Of a stretch of 64,000 nt of DNA, positions 32,692-41,599 are shown in pieces. Position 1 is the stretch's first letter. Every line of letters begins with the position of its first letter. The position numbers were made by a program, and so were the translations under genes. Source of the DNA: Streptomyces sp. AJS327 (GTDB lineage Bacteria > Actinomycetota > Actinomycetes > Streptomycetales > Streptomycetaceae); contig NZ_SKBR01000003.1 of NCBI RefSeq assembly GCF_013450295.1, positions 496,001 to 560,000 on the forward strand. The letters run 5' to 3'. The notes beneath the pieces were generated by a model. The model searched no databases and had not been told where the DNA came from. It saw only the letters and a list, made by a program, of their open reading frames with translations.

Positions 32692-32736
32692 GCACTCTTG
32701 TGGGTGACAAAGAGTGCGCGCACACTCACGTAACGT
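32692..32736 (+). promoter_or_regulatory. promoter region with inverted repeat, leaderless-type
   Basis: An 8-bp inverted repeat (GCACTCTT at 32692-32699, AAGAGTGC at 32710-32717) lies just ahead of a TAACGT -10 (32731-32736) that is six bases before the ATG. The dyad is a likely operator. It resembles CIRCE half-sites, but the spacing is wrong. Confidence 0.5.
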
Positions 32737-32742
32737 GCGGCT

Positions 32743-35502
32743 ATGTTCGACAGCGCCACCGCTCGACCCGCTCTTCCCGTCCCCGTGCGTTTCGGCCGTG
32801 CCCTCGTCCTGACCTCCGTTTTCGTCTGTGCCGCCTGCGGGCTGATCTATGAGCTGGAACTTGTGGCGGTGGCGTCCTACGTGGCCGGCGACTCCGTCAC
32901 CCAGGCGTCCGTCGTGCTGTCCGTGATGGTCTTCGCGATGGGCATGGGGTCGCTGTTCGCCAAGCGGTTACGGCTCCGGGCCGCGCTCGGCTTCGTCTGG
33001 ATCGAGATGCTGCTGGCCCTGGTGGGGGGCGGCTCCGCGATCGCGCTGTACGCGATCTTCGCCTGGTTCGGGGACACTCGGGGGGCGCTGATCGGGTTCA
33101 CGCTCGTCATCGGCATGCTCATTGGCGCCGAGATGCCGCTGCTGATGACGCTCATCCAGCGGATCAGAGCGCAGGACGCGGGCGGGGCGCTCGCCGACCT
33201 GTTCGCCGCCGACTACGTGGGCGCACTCGTCGGCGGACTCGCCTTCCCGTTCCTTCTGCTCCCCTTTCTGGGCCAGTTGACGGGCGCCCTCGTCACCGGG
33301 GTGGTCAACGCGGTGGCCGGAGGTCTGCTGGTCCTCTGGCTCTTCCGCAACGATCTGACCACGCGCGGACGCTGGTTGCTGCTGGCCGCGAACGCCGCCG
33401 TGGTGGCCGTCCTGCTCGGCGCCTGCGCGGTGATCCCCACCTTCGAGCGTGCCGCCAGACACGCGATCTACGGCGACAACATCCGCCTGGCCACCCGCTC
33501 GGACGTGCAGGAACTCGTCATCACCGGTGGGATATCCGGCACCGGGGCGCACGGCCCGGGATCCGGCCAGCGGAGCGCGCCCGACGAGCCGTTCCGTCTC
33601 TTCCTCAACGGACGGCTACGCGTCAACGGAGCCCAGGAGGCCCGACAGCACGAGGCGTTGGTCCATCCCGCGATGGTGAGTGCCCCCTCACGGGCGCGGG
33701 TGCTGGTCCTCGGCGGCGGGGACGGGCTGGCGGTGCGCGAAGTGCTGCGGTATCCGGGCGTACGCAGCGTCACGGTGGTCGAACTCGACTCGGCGGTCAG
33801 CGAGTTGGGTCGTACAGACCCGGAGCTGTCCCGGATGAACGACGGCTCCCTGCACGACCCCCGAGTCCGGATCGTCAGCGAGGACGTCTTCGACTGGGTG
33901 CGTTCCCGGGCGCGCGGCCAGCGACCGGCGGTCGCCCGAAAACCGCCCGCCCAGGCCCCGTTGAGCCCGGTGCGGCAGCGCTGGGTGAAGGACGGAACAC
34001 GGTTCTCGGGCGAGGGTGGGGGCGAGCACCGGAGCGGCGCCGGACGACTCCGAACGTACGGTCAGGTGGCGGCGGTTGACCCGCCCGCCCGCTGCTCGCG
34101 CCCGGTGACGCCCGCGTCGCACGCACACCGTCCGCCCGGCCCGTCCTCGTACGCCCTGCCCGGGATTCAGCCCGGAAGCCCGCCCGGGCAGCTCGCGGAA
34201 CCGGCGGCCGTCGCCGTGCGGGACGGTGCGCGAGCGCCCTGCCCGGAACAGCGGGACGTGGGCGCCGAGTTGGCGGACACGGAAGCTCGGTTGGCAGGTC
34301 CGGCGGGTCCGGCGGGTCCGGTGCACCGGGCGGCTGCTGTGGGGGCGGAGGGGGAGGATCACCGGTTCGACGTGGTGGTCTCCGGTGTGCCCGAGCCCGG
34401 GGACTCCGAGCACTCGAAGGTGTACTCCCAGGAGTTCTACGGCCTCGTCAACCGAGTGCTGGCCGAACGCGGCCGACTCGTGGTGCACACCGGAACGGCC
34501 GGATCTTCGGGGCGAACGCTCTGGACGGTGGAGTCCACCATCCGGTCCGCTGGCCTGCGCACTGTCCCCTACGTGATCGACCGGACCGCTCCAGGCGGCG
34601 CTTCTGGCTCCGGGGCGCCCGCCGAGACGGGCGCGACGCGCTCCGGTGACCCGGGCGACCTCGGGGATTCGGGCGGCCTCGGCGACTCCGGCGAAACCGG
34701 GGGCCGGGGCTTCGTCCTGGCGTCCCGGGAGGGGGTACGGCCCCGGTGGCCGAGCGGTCCGGTGGGCGCCTCCGGCGTGCGGGTCGACTGCCGTCCGCTC
34801 GCCCCCTCCGGGAGCGCCCCCGCCACACCGTCCTCCGTCGCGTCCCCGTCGTCGACGGGGGCTTCGCCGCTCACCGACGCTCGGCCGGTCACCCCCGCCC
34901 AGCCGGGCACCGTGCTTCAGCGGCTGACCGCCTCGCGGCACCACATCCGCCTCCGATCGCTCACCGTCCCGCCCCTCCCCGCGCAGTCCCTCCCGGCTCA
35001 GTCCCTCCCCGGCCCGTCCGTTCACGGTCGGTCCGTTCACGCCCCGCCCCGCGCCGGGTGGCCCGGTGCCGCCCGGCCCGTGGTCGTACGGCCCTTCACC
35101 CCGCAGCCCGTGATCGTCCAGCCCTTCGGTGACGGGCCCTACGGTGCCGGACCGTTCGGGGACCAGCCGTTCAGGGACCAGCCGTTCAGTGGGGCGGTGC
35201 CGGATGCCCTGCCTGGTCGCGGCCCGGCGGAGTCCGCCACTGCCGTCGCCAGCGGTGCGGCCACCAGCGGTGCCGTGCCGGACGGAGTCCACCGGCCCGC
35301 TGGTGCCGGGGACGCGTCGGACACGACGGCAGTTCCGAGCCCACGGTGCGGCGGCTCTGGGCTGGGCGAGCAGCGCGCGTCCGAGTCCGCTCCGTGGCGT
35401 TCCTCGCTGACCGCGCGGCAACTGCGCGCGGCGGAGCGCCGCGCCGCGCGCGACCGTATTCCCGACCTCCCCCCGTCCACGCTCCCTCACCCCCGCTACT
35501 GA
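32743..35502 (+). CDS. membrane spermidine-synthase-like protein, expanded and with substitutions at key sites
   Basis: A 919-residue protein. Residues 1-235 hold about seven transmembrane helices as in membrane-fused spermidine synthases; residues 255-600 resemble the aminopropyltransferase Rossmann domain (GGGDG at 324-328, VVELDSAV). Compared with normal members it has about 150 inserted low-complexity residues (about 390-538) and a 250-residue Pro/Ser/Gln-rich tail. Key residues look lost: the substrate-binding DE-x2-YHE reads QEARQHE (298-304), and the catalytic SDLPDP region reads SGVPEP (547-552). Codon 76 (32968-32970) is TTA. It may therefore have lost aminopropyl transfer and act otherwise; homologues are usually about 500-550 residues. 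Leaderless-type start at ATG 32743. Confidence 0.78.
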   Translation: MFDSATARPALPVPVRFGRALVLTSVFVCAACGLIYELELVAVASYVAGDSVTQASVVLSVMVFAMGMGSLFAKRLRLRAALGFVWIEMLLALVGGGSAIALYAIFAWFGDTRGALIGFTLVIGMLIGAEMPLLMTLIQRIRAQDAGGALADLFAADYVGALVGGLAFPFLLLPFLGQLTGALVTGVVNAVAGGLLVLWLFRNDLTTRGRWLLLAANAAVVAVLLGACAVIPTFERAARHAIYGDNIRLATRSDVQELVITGGISGTGAHGPGSGQRSAPDEPFRLFLNGRLRVNGAQEARQHEALVHPAMVSAPSRARVLVLGGGDGLAVREVLRYPGVRSVTVVELDSAVSELGRTDPELSRMNDGSLHDPRVRIVSEDVFDWVRSRARGQRPAVARKPPAQAPLSPVRQRWVKDGTRFSGEGGGEHRSGAGRLRTYGQVAAVDPPARCSRPVTPASHAHRPPGPSSYALPGIQPGSPPGQLAEPAAVAVRDGARAPCPEQRDVGAELADTEARLAGPAGPAGPVHRAAAVGAEGEDHRFDVVVSGVPEPGDSEHSKVYSQEFYGLVNRVLAERGRLVVHTGTAGSSGRTLWTVESTIRSAGLRTVPYVIDRTAPGGASGSGAPAETGATRSGDPGDLGDSGGLGDSGETGGRGFVLASREGVRPRWPSGPVGASGVRVDCRPLAPSGSAPATPSSVASPSSTGASPLTDARPVTPAQPGTVLQRLTASRHHIRLRSLTVPPLPAQSLPAQSLPGPSVHGRSVHAPPRAGWPGAARPVVVRPFTPQPVIVQPFGDGPYGAGPFGDQPFRDQPFSGAVPDALPGRGPAESATAVASGAATSGAVPDGVHRPAGAGDASDTTAVPSPRCGGSGLGEQRASESAPWRSSLTARQLRAAERRAARDRIPDLPPSTLPHPRY

Positions 35503-35925
35503 CTCCTCCGCCCCTGACCACCCGGCCGCCACTCACCGCCTCCGCTCCAGACCGCCTCCGCCACTGACCACGCAGCTTTGGGCCCCGGCCACCCCGACCA
35601 CCCCGATTACCCCGGCCACCGAACGTCACGGCCCCGGTCACTTCCGAGCACCCGGCTCGGAGCGCGCCCCGGACCTGTCCCGCGCCCGTCCCGCGTCCGT
35701 TCCGCGTCTGTCCCGCGTCCGTCCCGCGCTCGTCCCGTGCCCGCCCCGTCTCCGTTCGGTGCCCGACGGCCCCAACTGGCCTGCTGGTCCGGATCGTTGT
35801 CTCCGAGGGGATGGTCCGGCCTGGCGGCGCGCTCTCGTACGGGCCCGGGTCAGCGGTGTGGTGCGGGTGGTGCCGGAGTGGGGAAACATCACGTCCGGTC
35901 ATATGTGCGCGCAGGTCCGGGGTAA
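35503..35925. other. intergenic, C-rich, no gene seen
   Basis: About 420 bases of C-rich sequence with short direct repeats (GTCCCGCGTCCGT-like units at 35670-35735). Confidence 0.5.
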
Positions 35926-35931
35926 TAGGCT
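35926..35931 (+). promoter_or_regulatory. -10 box of CoxG-like gene, leaderless-type
   Basis: TAGGCT seven bases before the ATG, no ribosome-binding site in between. Confidence 0.55.
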
Positions 35932-35938
35932 CCGCCCC

Positions 35939-37225
35939 ATGGAGCACGAGGTGTACGTACCGTTTTCCATGGACTCCGTGCGGGCGGCGCTCAGCGAACC
36001 GGGGCGTGTGGCGCGCTGCGTGCCCGGGCTGCAACGTGACGCGGGTGACGGCCGGGAGCCCTCCGGAGAGGAGAGCGGACCGGTCGGTTCGCCGATCACG
36101 GGGCGTCTGCGGGTGCGCGTAGGAGGTTCCACCATCACCTATCGGGGCTCGCTGAGCGTCTCGCCACGGGACGAGGGCTTCGAGGTCGAGGGCGGGGGCG
36201 CCGAGGCCCGTGGGGGCGCTGCCGTCCAGCTGATGCTGAGCGTGCTGCCCAGAGCGGCCGACGACGGTGTGGGCACGGTGCTGGAGTGCTCGGGAACCGT
36301 CGAAGCGGAGGGCCGTCTCACGGAGTTCGAGCAGCGCACGGTCACGGCGGCCGGGCGTCGGCTGCTGGACCGGTTCGGTGTGGCGCTCGGGGAGAGCCTG
36401 ACCGCCGATCCCGCTCCGGTCGTCTCGGAGGCGGCCGAACCGGCTCCCACCGTCGGCGGGATCGGTGAGCCGGACGACAACGAGCGGGCGATTCCCGGGA
36501 TTCCGGGTCCGGACCCGGAGCGTGCCGGTGAGGCGCGGGGGCAGGGCGCCGAGCCGGTCCCCGGTCCAGAGCCCGCTACCAGCGCGGACGAGGTCGCCAG
36601 CGCGGGCGAGACCGCCGGTGCGGGCGAGACCGTCGGCGCGGACGAGACCGGTGCGGACGCGGCCCGGACGGACGATGACGGGACGGACGTGGCGTCCGGT
36701 TCCCCCACGTCCGCCTCCTCGTCGTCGGGTTCCCCGGAGCCGGGCGCCTCCGGTTCCCCCGGCGCTGAGGGCGGTTCCGGTGGCCGGTCCGGCGGCGGCT
36801 CCGACAGTGAGCCGGGCGGCGCAGGACAGGAACCAGCGGCACAGGAACCACCGGTGTCGCGCGGGGAGGGACCGCCGGAGGGGCGGCCCGAACCGGACCA
36901 CGGGGGGCTCTTCGGCACCGAGATCCCGCCGCCCTCGCTCGACCCGGTGGAGGAGGACGCGTTCGACGAGGCCGAGCACCCCGGCGTCGTCTCCGGGGCC
37001 GACGGTTCGCCGGTGACCGCCGAAGCGGCGCACGCCCGGCGCACGATGATCGGGCGTAGCGCCGAGGAGGTCGACCACGCTCCACCGCGCGGCCGGTACG
37101 CCCCGGTGGCCGCCCCGGAGGCGACCGGGGCGGTCACCACGCTCCGCTGGGCGGCGCCCGCCGCCGCGCTGCTGATCGCGGGGGCGCTGGTGCTCGGCCG
37201 GGCGTTGCGCCGCCGCCGTCACTGA
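35939..37225 (+). CDS. CoxG-like SRPBCC protein with long tether and C-terminal membrane anchor
   Basis: A 428-residue protein. Residues 1-150 resemble the SRPBCC/CoxG (START-like) fold seen in CO-dehydrogenase subunit G homologues: VYVPFSMDSVRAALSEPGRVARCVPGLQ, TITYRGSLSVSPRDEGF, LTEFEQRTVTAAGRRLLDRFG. Residues 165-390 are a disordered acidic tether (Ala/Glu/Gly/Asp/Ser/Pro; GETAGAGETVGADETGADA). The end is a single helix (LRWAAPAAALLIAGALVLG) with a basic stop (RALRRRRH), so the domain is probably tethered to the inner face of the membrane. No CO-dehydrogenase genes are near. ATG 35939 is directly after a leaderless-type -10. Ligand unknown. Confidence 0.8.
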   Translation: MEHEVYVPFSMDSVRAALSEPGRVARCVPGLQRDAGDGREPSGEESGPVGSPITGRLRVRVGGSTITYRGSLSVSPRDEGFEVEGGGAEARGGAAVQLMLSVLPRAADDGVGTVLECSGTVEAEGRLTEFEQRTVTAAGRRLLDRFGVALGESLTADPAPVVSEAAEPAPTVGGIGEPDDNERAIPGIPGPDPERAGEARGQGAEPVPGPEPATSADEVASAGETAGAGETVGADETGADAARTDDDGTDVASGSPTSASSSSGSPEPGASGSPGAEGGSGGRSGGGSDSEPGGAGQEPAAQEPPVSRGEGPPEGRPEPDHGGLFGTEIPPPSLDPVEEDAFDEAEHPGVVSGADGSPVTAEAAHARRTMIGRSAEEVDHAPPRGRYAPVAAPEATGAVTTLRWAAPAAALLIAGALVLGRALRRRRH

Positions 37226-37560
37226 GCCTCCGCGACCTGGTGTCCCTCGCACCCCTCGGGTGCCCCTCCTGCCCCTCGTGCCCCGCGTCGCCTCCTGCTC
37301 CTCGGACGTCTCGTACGCCTCGCCCCCCGTCCCCCTGTCCCCCCGTTTCGCCTCGTGTCCCTCGTCCCTCGCCCCCACTCGTTCCGGTCGTCCCTGCTCG
37401 TGCCGGACGGCCGTCCTGCTGGGGCTGGGGCGCTGTCCGGCGGGGTCTGGGGCCGGGGCGCGTGTGGGCCTGTTGCCGCGCCCGGGCGGGCGGTCCGTAC
37501 GAGGGGGCGCGGGGGCGCCGGGTGCGACGCGGTCGGGAAGCGTGCCGTGGGGACGGCGGT
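37226..37560. other. intergenic, pyrimidine-rich, no gene seen
   Basis: About 335 bases. Very C/T-rich on the plus strand to about 37420, G-rich after. Only the galactose-mutarotase -10 at its end is recognisable. Confidence 0.5.
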
Positions 37561-37566
37561 TAGGGT
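37561..37566 (+). promoter_or_regulatory. -10 box of aldose epimerase gene, leaderless-type
   Basis: TAGGGT six bases before ATG 37573. Confidence 0.55.
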
Positions 37567-37572
37567 CGCCGT

Positions 37573-38391
37573 ATGACTGATCTTTCCACCGCCACGGGAG
37601 GCGTGACGCTCCGCGCTGGCGACGCCGAGGTGACCGTCGATCCCGAGCGTGGCTGCCGTCTCGCGTCGCTGGTGGTGGGCGGGACCGAGCTGTTGCGGCA
37701 GGGGGCTCAGTACGGATCGTTCGTCATGGTCCCCTGGTGCGGCCGGACCGACCGGGGGCGGTTCCGTAACGGCGGGGAGCTGTACCAACTGCCGGTCACC
37801 AGCGGGCCGCACGCCCTGCACGGCACGGTGCGGAACGTCCCCTGGCGCCTAGTGCGGCAGGACGAGCGGTCGGCGGCCTTCCATGTGGCGCTGACCGATC
37901 CGTGGCCGTGGGAGGGACAGGTCACCCAGATCGTCGAACTGGCCGAGGACGGCAGCGGTCTGACGCTGAAACTCGGTGTGGAGACGGCGGACGTGGCGTT
38001 CCCCGCGCAGGCCGGATGGCACCCCTGGTTCGCGCGCAGGCTGCGTCCCGGCGCTGAGGACGTGCGGATCGACTTCGCGCCCGAGTGGCAGGAGGAGCGG
38101 GACGAGGACCACATCCCCACCAACCGCCGCGTCGAGCCCCGTCCCGGACCGTGGGACGACTGCTTCGGCATGCCGATGGGCGTGGACGTCTCGCTGACCT
38201 GGCCCGGGGAGATGAGCCTGCGGATGGTCTCCGGCGCCGAGTGGGTCGTGATCTACGACGAGCAGACCGAGGGGGTCTGCGTGGAGCCGCAGACCGGCCC
38301 GCCGAACGGGCTGAACTCGCGTCCGCACCTGGTGACGCCGATAGAGCCGCTGGAGACCAGCACCACCTGGACCTGGAGCCGACTCGGCTGA
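37573..38391 (+). CDS. aldose 1-epimerase family protein
   Basis: A 272-residue galactose-mutarotase-like beta-sandwich protein. Family segments are VTVDPERGCRLASLVVGG, GSFVMVPWCGRTDRGRF, SGPHALHGTVRNVPW (with the conserved His pair), AQAGWHPWF, and CVEPQTGPPNGLN near the end, which carries the catalytic Glu. It is of normal length for this group of bacterial epimerases, which act on alpha/beta hexoses or on sugar-phosphates. Starts immediately downstream of a -10 box, so it is probably translated leaderless. No sugar transport or catabolic genes are adjacent; fbaA lies 1.2 kb downstream. Confidence 0.9.
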   Translation: MTDLSTATGGVTLRAGDAEVTVDPERGCRLASLVVGGTELLRQGAQYGSFVMVPWCGRTDRGRFRNGGELYQLPVTSGPHALHGTVRNVPWRLVRQDERSAAFHVALTDPWPWEGQVTQIVELAEDGSGLTLKLGVETADVAFPAQAGWHPWFARRLRPGAEDVRIDFAPEWQEERDEDHIPTNRRVEPRPGPWDDCFGMPMGVDVSLTWPGEMSLRMVSGAEWVVIYDEQTEGVCVEPQTGPPNGLNSRPHLVTPIEPLETSTTWTWSRLG

Positions 38392-38566
38392 CCGTGGCCC
38401 GTCCCCAGCCTGTCCGTGGTCCGTCCGCTGACCGTCCGATGCCCCGCCGGAGCCGGTCCGTCGCCTGCCCCCCTGGCCGTCCACGCCCCGTCGGCGACCC
38501 GTCCGCGACCCGGGCGGGCGTCCCTCACCTGGGCACCCTTGGTGCGAGCCCCGGACGTGGGGCGCA

Positions 38567-38572
38567 TACGCT
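38567..38572 (+). promoter_or_regulatory. -10 box of pyrE, leaderless-type
   Basis: TACGCT seven bases before ATG 38580. Confidence 0.5.
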
Positions 38573-38579
38573 CGGCAGC

Positions 38580-39197
38580 ATGAACGCGATGGATGCCCGC
38601 CACCCTTCCGAGGACGACCGCAGCACGTCCGCCACCCCCGACCCTCTCGCCGCGTCGCCCGAGGCCCGTCGCGCGGAGCTGCTGCGGCAGATCCAGGACA
38701 AGGCCGTGGTGCACGGCAGGGTGACCCTCTCCTCGGGCGCCGAGGCCGACTTCTACGTCGACCTGCGGCGCGTCACGCTGGACGGGCAGTCGTCCCCGCT
38801 GGCCGGGCAGGTGATGCTGGACGCCACCGCCGACCTGGACTACGAGGCGGTCGGCGGGCTCACGCTGGGCGCCGACCCGGTGGCCGGCGCGATGCTGCAC
38901 GCGGCGGCGGCGCGGGGGCGTCGGCTGGACGCCTTCGTGGTGCGGAAGGCGGGCAAGGCGCACGGCCTCCAGCGTCGGATCGAGGGGCCGGACATCGCGG
39001 GGCGCCGGGTGCTGATCGTCGAGGACACGTCGACCACCGGTGCCTCACCGCTGACCGCCGTGCGGGCGGCGCGGGAGGCGGGGGCCGAGGTGGTTGCGGT
39101 GGCGACCATCGTGGAGCGCGGCGCGGCCGCCGCCGTCGCGGACGCCGGGCTGCCCTACGTGTACGCGTACGACCTCGCGGACCTGGGCCTGGACTGA
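38580..39197 (+). CDS. pyrE: orotate phosphoribosyltransferase
   Basis: Converts orotate and PRPP to OMP in de novo pyrimidine synthesis. The 205-residue protein has an N-terminal helix (ARRAELLRQIQDKAVVHGRVTLSSG), the substrate loop EADFYVDLRRVTLDG, the loop VRKAGKAHGLQRRIEG and the PRPP-binding motif VLIVEDTSTTGASPLTAV. About 25 residues precede the conserved region; ATG 38589 would shorten this by three. The position directly after a -10 box suggests a leaderless transcript. A fructose-bisphosphate aldolase gene follows, as in other Streptomyces. Confidence 0.95.
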   Translation: MNAMDARHPSEDDRSTSATPDPLAASPEARRAELLRQIQDKAVVHGRVTLSSGAEADFYVDLRRVTLDGQSSPLAGQVMLDATADLDYEAVGGLTLGADPVAGAMLHAAAARGRRLDAFVVRKAGKAHGLQRRIEGPDIAGRRVLIVEDTSTTGASPLTAVRAAREAGAEVVAVATIVERGAAAAVADAGLPYVYAYDLADLGLD

Positions 39198-39593
39198 GCG
39201 GGACGCCCGGGCCCTCGTACGTCCGGCGTCCCGGACGTTCCCGCGGCCCGGGGTGAACGAACCGGAGGGGCACGGGTGGTGTTCCACGTGAAACCGTGCC
39301 CCCGGCTGCCCGGCTGCCCGGCTGCCCGGCTGCCCGCGACAGCGGTGGTGCCGCGCCGCCGCCCTCCCGTCGAACCCCACGCTCAGGGTGGGGGACGCGC
39401 TCGGTCGGGGACGCGCCCGGTCGGGGTCGGCTCGGGCTGGTACCGGTTTCGTTCCCTCGTGACCTGGGTCGGACCCTCTTGGCACGGTCTGGGAGGATGG
39501 GCGGGACGATGACGTCGTTCCGTTGAGTTCCGTTGAGCTGAACCAGAGCCGACCAGAGTCGAAACGTACTCGCGCACCCCAAGGAGCGGACAG
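39198..39593. other. intergenic between pyrE and fbaA
   Basis: About 395 bases without a gene. Holds an 8-bp tandem repeat at 39301-39332 and, 60 bases before fbaA, a direct repeat TTCCGTTGAG (39518-39537) that may be part of the promoter. Confidence 0.5.
39301..39332. repeat. 8-bp tandem repeat (CCCGGCTG x4)
   Basis: Four perfect head-to-tail copies of CCCGGCTG. Confidence 0.93.
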
Positions 39594-40616
39594 ATGCCCA
39601 TCGCAACCCCCGAGATCTACACCGAGATGCTCGACAGGGCGAAGGCAGGCACGTTCGCCTACCCCGCCATCAACATCACCTCCTCGCAGACGCTGCACGC
39701 CGCGCTGCGCGGGTTCGCGGAGGCGGAGAGCGACGGGATCATCCAGATCTCCACGGGTGGGGCCGAGTTCCTGGGGGGCCAGTACAGCAAGGACATGGTG
39801 ACCGGGGCGGTGGCGCTGGCCGAGTTCGCGCACGTCGTCGCGGCGAAGTACCCGATCAACGTGGCGCTGCACACCGACCACTGCCCCAAGGACAAGCTGG
39901 ACGGCTATGTGCGTCCGCTGCTGGAGGTCTCCCAGGAACGGGTGAACGCCGGGCGCGACCCGCTGTTCCAGTCGCACATGTGGGACGGGTCGGCCGAGAC
40001 GCTCAAGGACAACCTGGAGATCGGTGAGGAGCTGCTGGCCCGGGCCGCCGCAGCCAAGATCATCCTTGAGGTCGAGATCACTCCGACCGGTGGCGAGGAG
40101 GACGGCGTCACCCACGAGATCAACGACGAGCTGTACACCACCGTGGAGGACGCGGTGCGTACGGCCGAGGCGCTGGGCCTGGGAGAGAAGGGCCGCTACC
40201 TGCTGGCCGCCTCCTTCGGCAACGTGCACGGCGTTTACAAGCCGGGGAACGTGGTGCTCCGTCCCGAGCTGCTGCGGGACCTCCAGGAGGGTGTGGGGCA
40301 GCGGTTCGGCAAGACGGCGCCCTTCGACTTCGTCTTCCACGGCGGTTCCGGCTCCACCGAGGAGGAGATCGCGACGGCGCTGGACAACGGCGTGGTGAAG
40401 ATGAACCTCGACACCGACACCCAGTACGCCTTCAGCCGTCCGGTGGCGGACCACATGTTCCGCAACTACGACGGCGTCCTGAAGGTCGACGGCGAGGTCG
40501 GCAACAAGAAGGTCTACGACCCGCGCAGTTGGGGCAAGGCCGCGGAGCGGGGCATGGCCGAGCGCGTCACCCGGGCCTGTGGGCACCTGCGTTCCACCGG
40601 CACGAAGATCAAGTAA
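39594..40616 (+). CDS. fbaA: class II fructose-bisphosphate aldolase
   Basis: Glycolytic/gluconeogenic zinc aldolase of 340 residues. Landmarks: FAYPAINITSSQTLHAALRGF, GAEFLGGQ, the zinc/catalytic HTDHCPKDKLDG, HMWDGSAETLKDNL, EVEITPTGGEEDGV, SFGNVHGVY with the zinc-binding His, FVFHGGSGSTEEEI and MNLDTDTQYAF. It is of class II-A type and of normal length. ATG 39594 follows AAGGAG at a good distance. A strong hairpin follows the stop. Confidence 0.98.
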   Translation: MPIATPEIYTEMLDRAKAGTFAYPAINITSSQTLHAALRGFAEAESDGIIQISTGGAEFLGGQYSKDMVTGAVALAEFAHVVAAKYPINVALHTDHCPKDKLDGYVRPLLEVSQERVNAGRDPLFQSHMWDGSAETLKDNLEIGEELLARAAAAKIILEVEITPTGGEEDGVTHEINDELYTTVEDAVRTAEALGLGEKGRYLLAASFGNVHGVYKPGNVVLRPELLRDLQEGVGQRFGKTAPFDFVFHGGSGSTEEEIATALDNGVVKMNLDTDTQYAFSRPVADHMFRNYDGVLKVDGEVGNKKVYDPRSWGKAAERGMAERVTRACGHLRSTGTKIK

Positions 40617-40624
40617 CCGCGCGC

Positions 40625-40662
40625 GGGGGCGGGCGGCCGTTCGGCCGTGCCCGCCGCCCCCG
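40625..40662 (+). terminator. fbaA terminator hairpin
   Basis: A G-rich left arm and C-rich right arm around an inner perfect stem CGGCCG-TT-CGGCCG (40634-40647), starting eight bases after the fbaA stop. Confidence 0.7.
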
Positions 40663-40705
40663 TCCGCGACGGTGGCCGAACGCCCCGTCCCGCGCGCCGA
40701 CAAGG

Positions 40706-40711
40706 CAGACT
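40706..40711 (+). promoter_or_regulatory. -10 box of DUF3151 gene, leaderless-type
   Basis: CAGACT seven bases before ATG 40719, no ribosome-binding site in between. Confidence 0.45.
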
Positions 40712-40718
40712 GGACAGC

Positions 40719-41132
40719 ATGGCCATTCACGAGAACCTGCTCGGGGGACCGCCCCCGACCCACCTCCCCGACGACCCCGAGCCGCGTGAGCTGCTCGCCT
40801 CTGGGAAGGCACCCACGGAGGTCGCCGCCGCGTACCCGACCTCCTCGCTGGCCTGGGCGCAGCTCGCGGACGAAGCCTTCGAGGCGGGCCGGACCGTCGA
40901 GTCGTACGCCTACGCGCGCACTGGCTACCACCGTGGGCTGGACGCGCTGCGCCGCAGCGGCTGGAAGGGCCACGGGCCGGTGCCGTTCGAGCACGAGCCG
41001 AACCGCGGGTTCCTCCGCTCCCTGCACGCGCTGGCGCGGGCGGCCCGGGAGATCGGTGAGGAAGAGGAGTACGAGCGCTGCTCGGACTTCCTGCGGGACA
41101 GTTCACCCACCGCCGCCGAGACGCTCTCCTGA
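40719..41132 (+). CDS. DUF3151-family protein
   Basis: A 137-residue soluble, helical protein of the actinobacterial DUF3151 family, which usually lies next to fructose-bisphosphate aldolase. Recognisable segments are NLLGGPPPTHLPDDPEPRELLA, AYPTSSLAWAQLADEAFEAGRTVESYAYARTGYHRGLDALRRSGWKG and NRGFLRSLHALARAAREIGE, the latter two resembling a TPR-like helical pair. Function unknown. ATG 40719 is positioned for leaderless translation. Confidence 0.87.
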   Translation: MAIHENLLGGPPPTHLPDDPEPRELLASGKAPTEVAAAYPTSSLAWAQLADEAFEAGRTVESYAYARTGYHRGLDALRRSGWKGHGPVPFEHEPNRGFLRSLHALARAAREIGEEEEYERCSDFLRDSSPTAAETLS

Positions 41133-41599
41133 GTCGGCGGAACTCTCCGCCGAGATCCTCTCCCGAGGCGGCGGAGCCCCTTCGCTGAGACGGCGGGGTC
41201 GTCCGCTGAGACGACGGGTCTCCGTTGAGGCCGTCGGGTCGCCGGGCCGTCGAGGCCGTCTGCTGGGTCTGAGCGCCGTGGAGCGCCCCGGGATGACCGG
41301 GGCGCTCCACGGCGCTTCTCCGTGTCGGGGCGCACCCCTGGGTACCGGTTGGCCGGGGGGTGAGCGCCGGGTGGACGTGGGCGCTGGTGGGGGCGGGGTC
41401 GCGGGGGCGGTGGGGGCTCCGGTGGCTGAGTGGACTTGCCCACGGCGGGTGCGCTGCGCATGATGCCGTGGTGGGCTCGCTTTCCGGACGCTGAGCGCGT
41501 GCATGCGGACGGCGGGGCCGAGGGGACCGGGGCTCCGATGCAGTCGAGACGACAGGAGGAGCGGACCGCTACCCGGCAGTTCGTGTCGAGGAGACAGCA
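41133..41599. other. intergenic upstream of the kynurenine operon
   Basis: About 465 bases; contains a stem-loop near 41145-41180 (CTCCGCCG/CGGCGGAG), a strong terminator and, after 41450, the presumed operon promoter. No gene seen. Confidence 0.5.
41272..41316 (+). terminator. strong terminator hairpin
   Basis: A perfect 20-bp stem around a five-base loop (41292-41296), followed by TTCTCC. It insulates the kynurenine operon from the DUF3151 gene. Confidence 0.88.

Noticed and set aside
32692..32717. CIRCE-like dyad (GCACTC...GAGTGC) upstream of the spermidine-synthase-like gene
   Set aside because: HrcA operators have nine bases between the half-sites; here there are fourteen, and the flanking TTA/TAA are missing.
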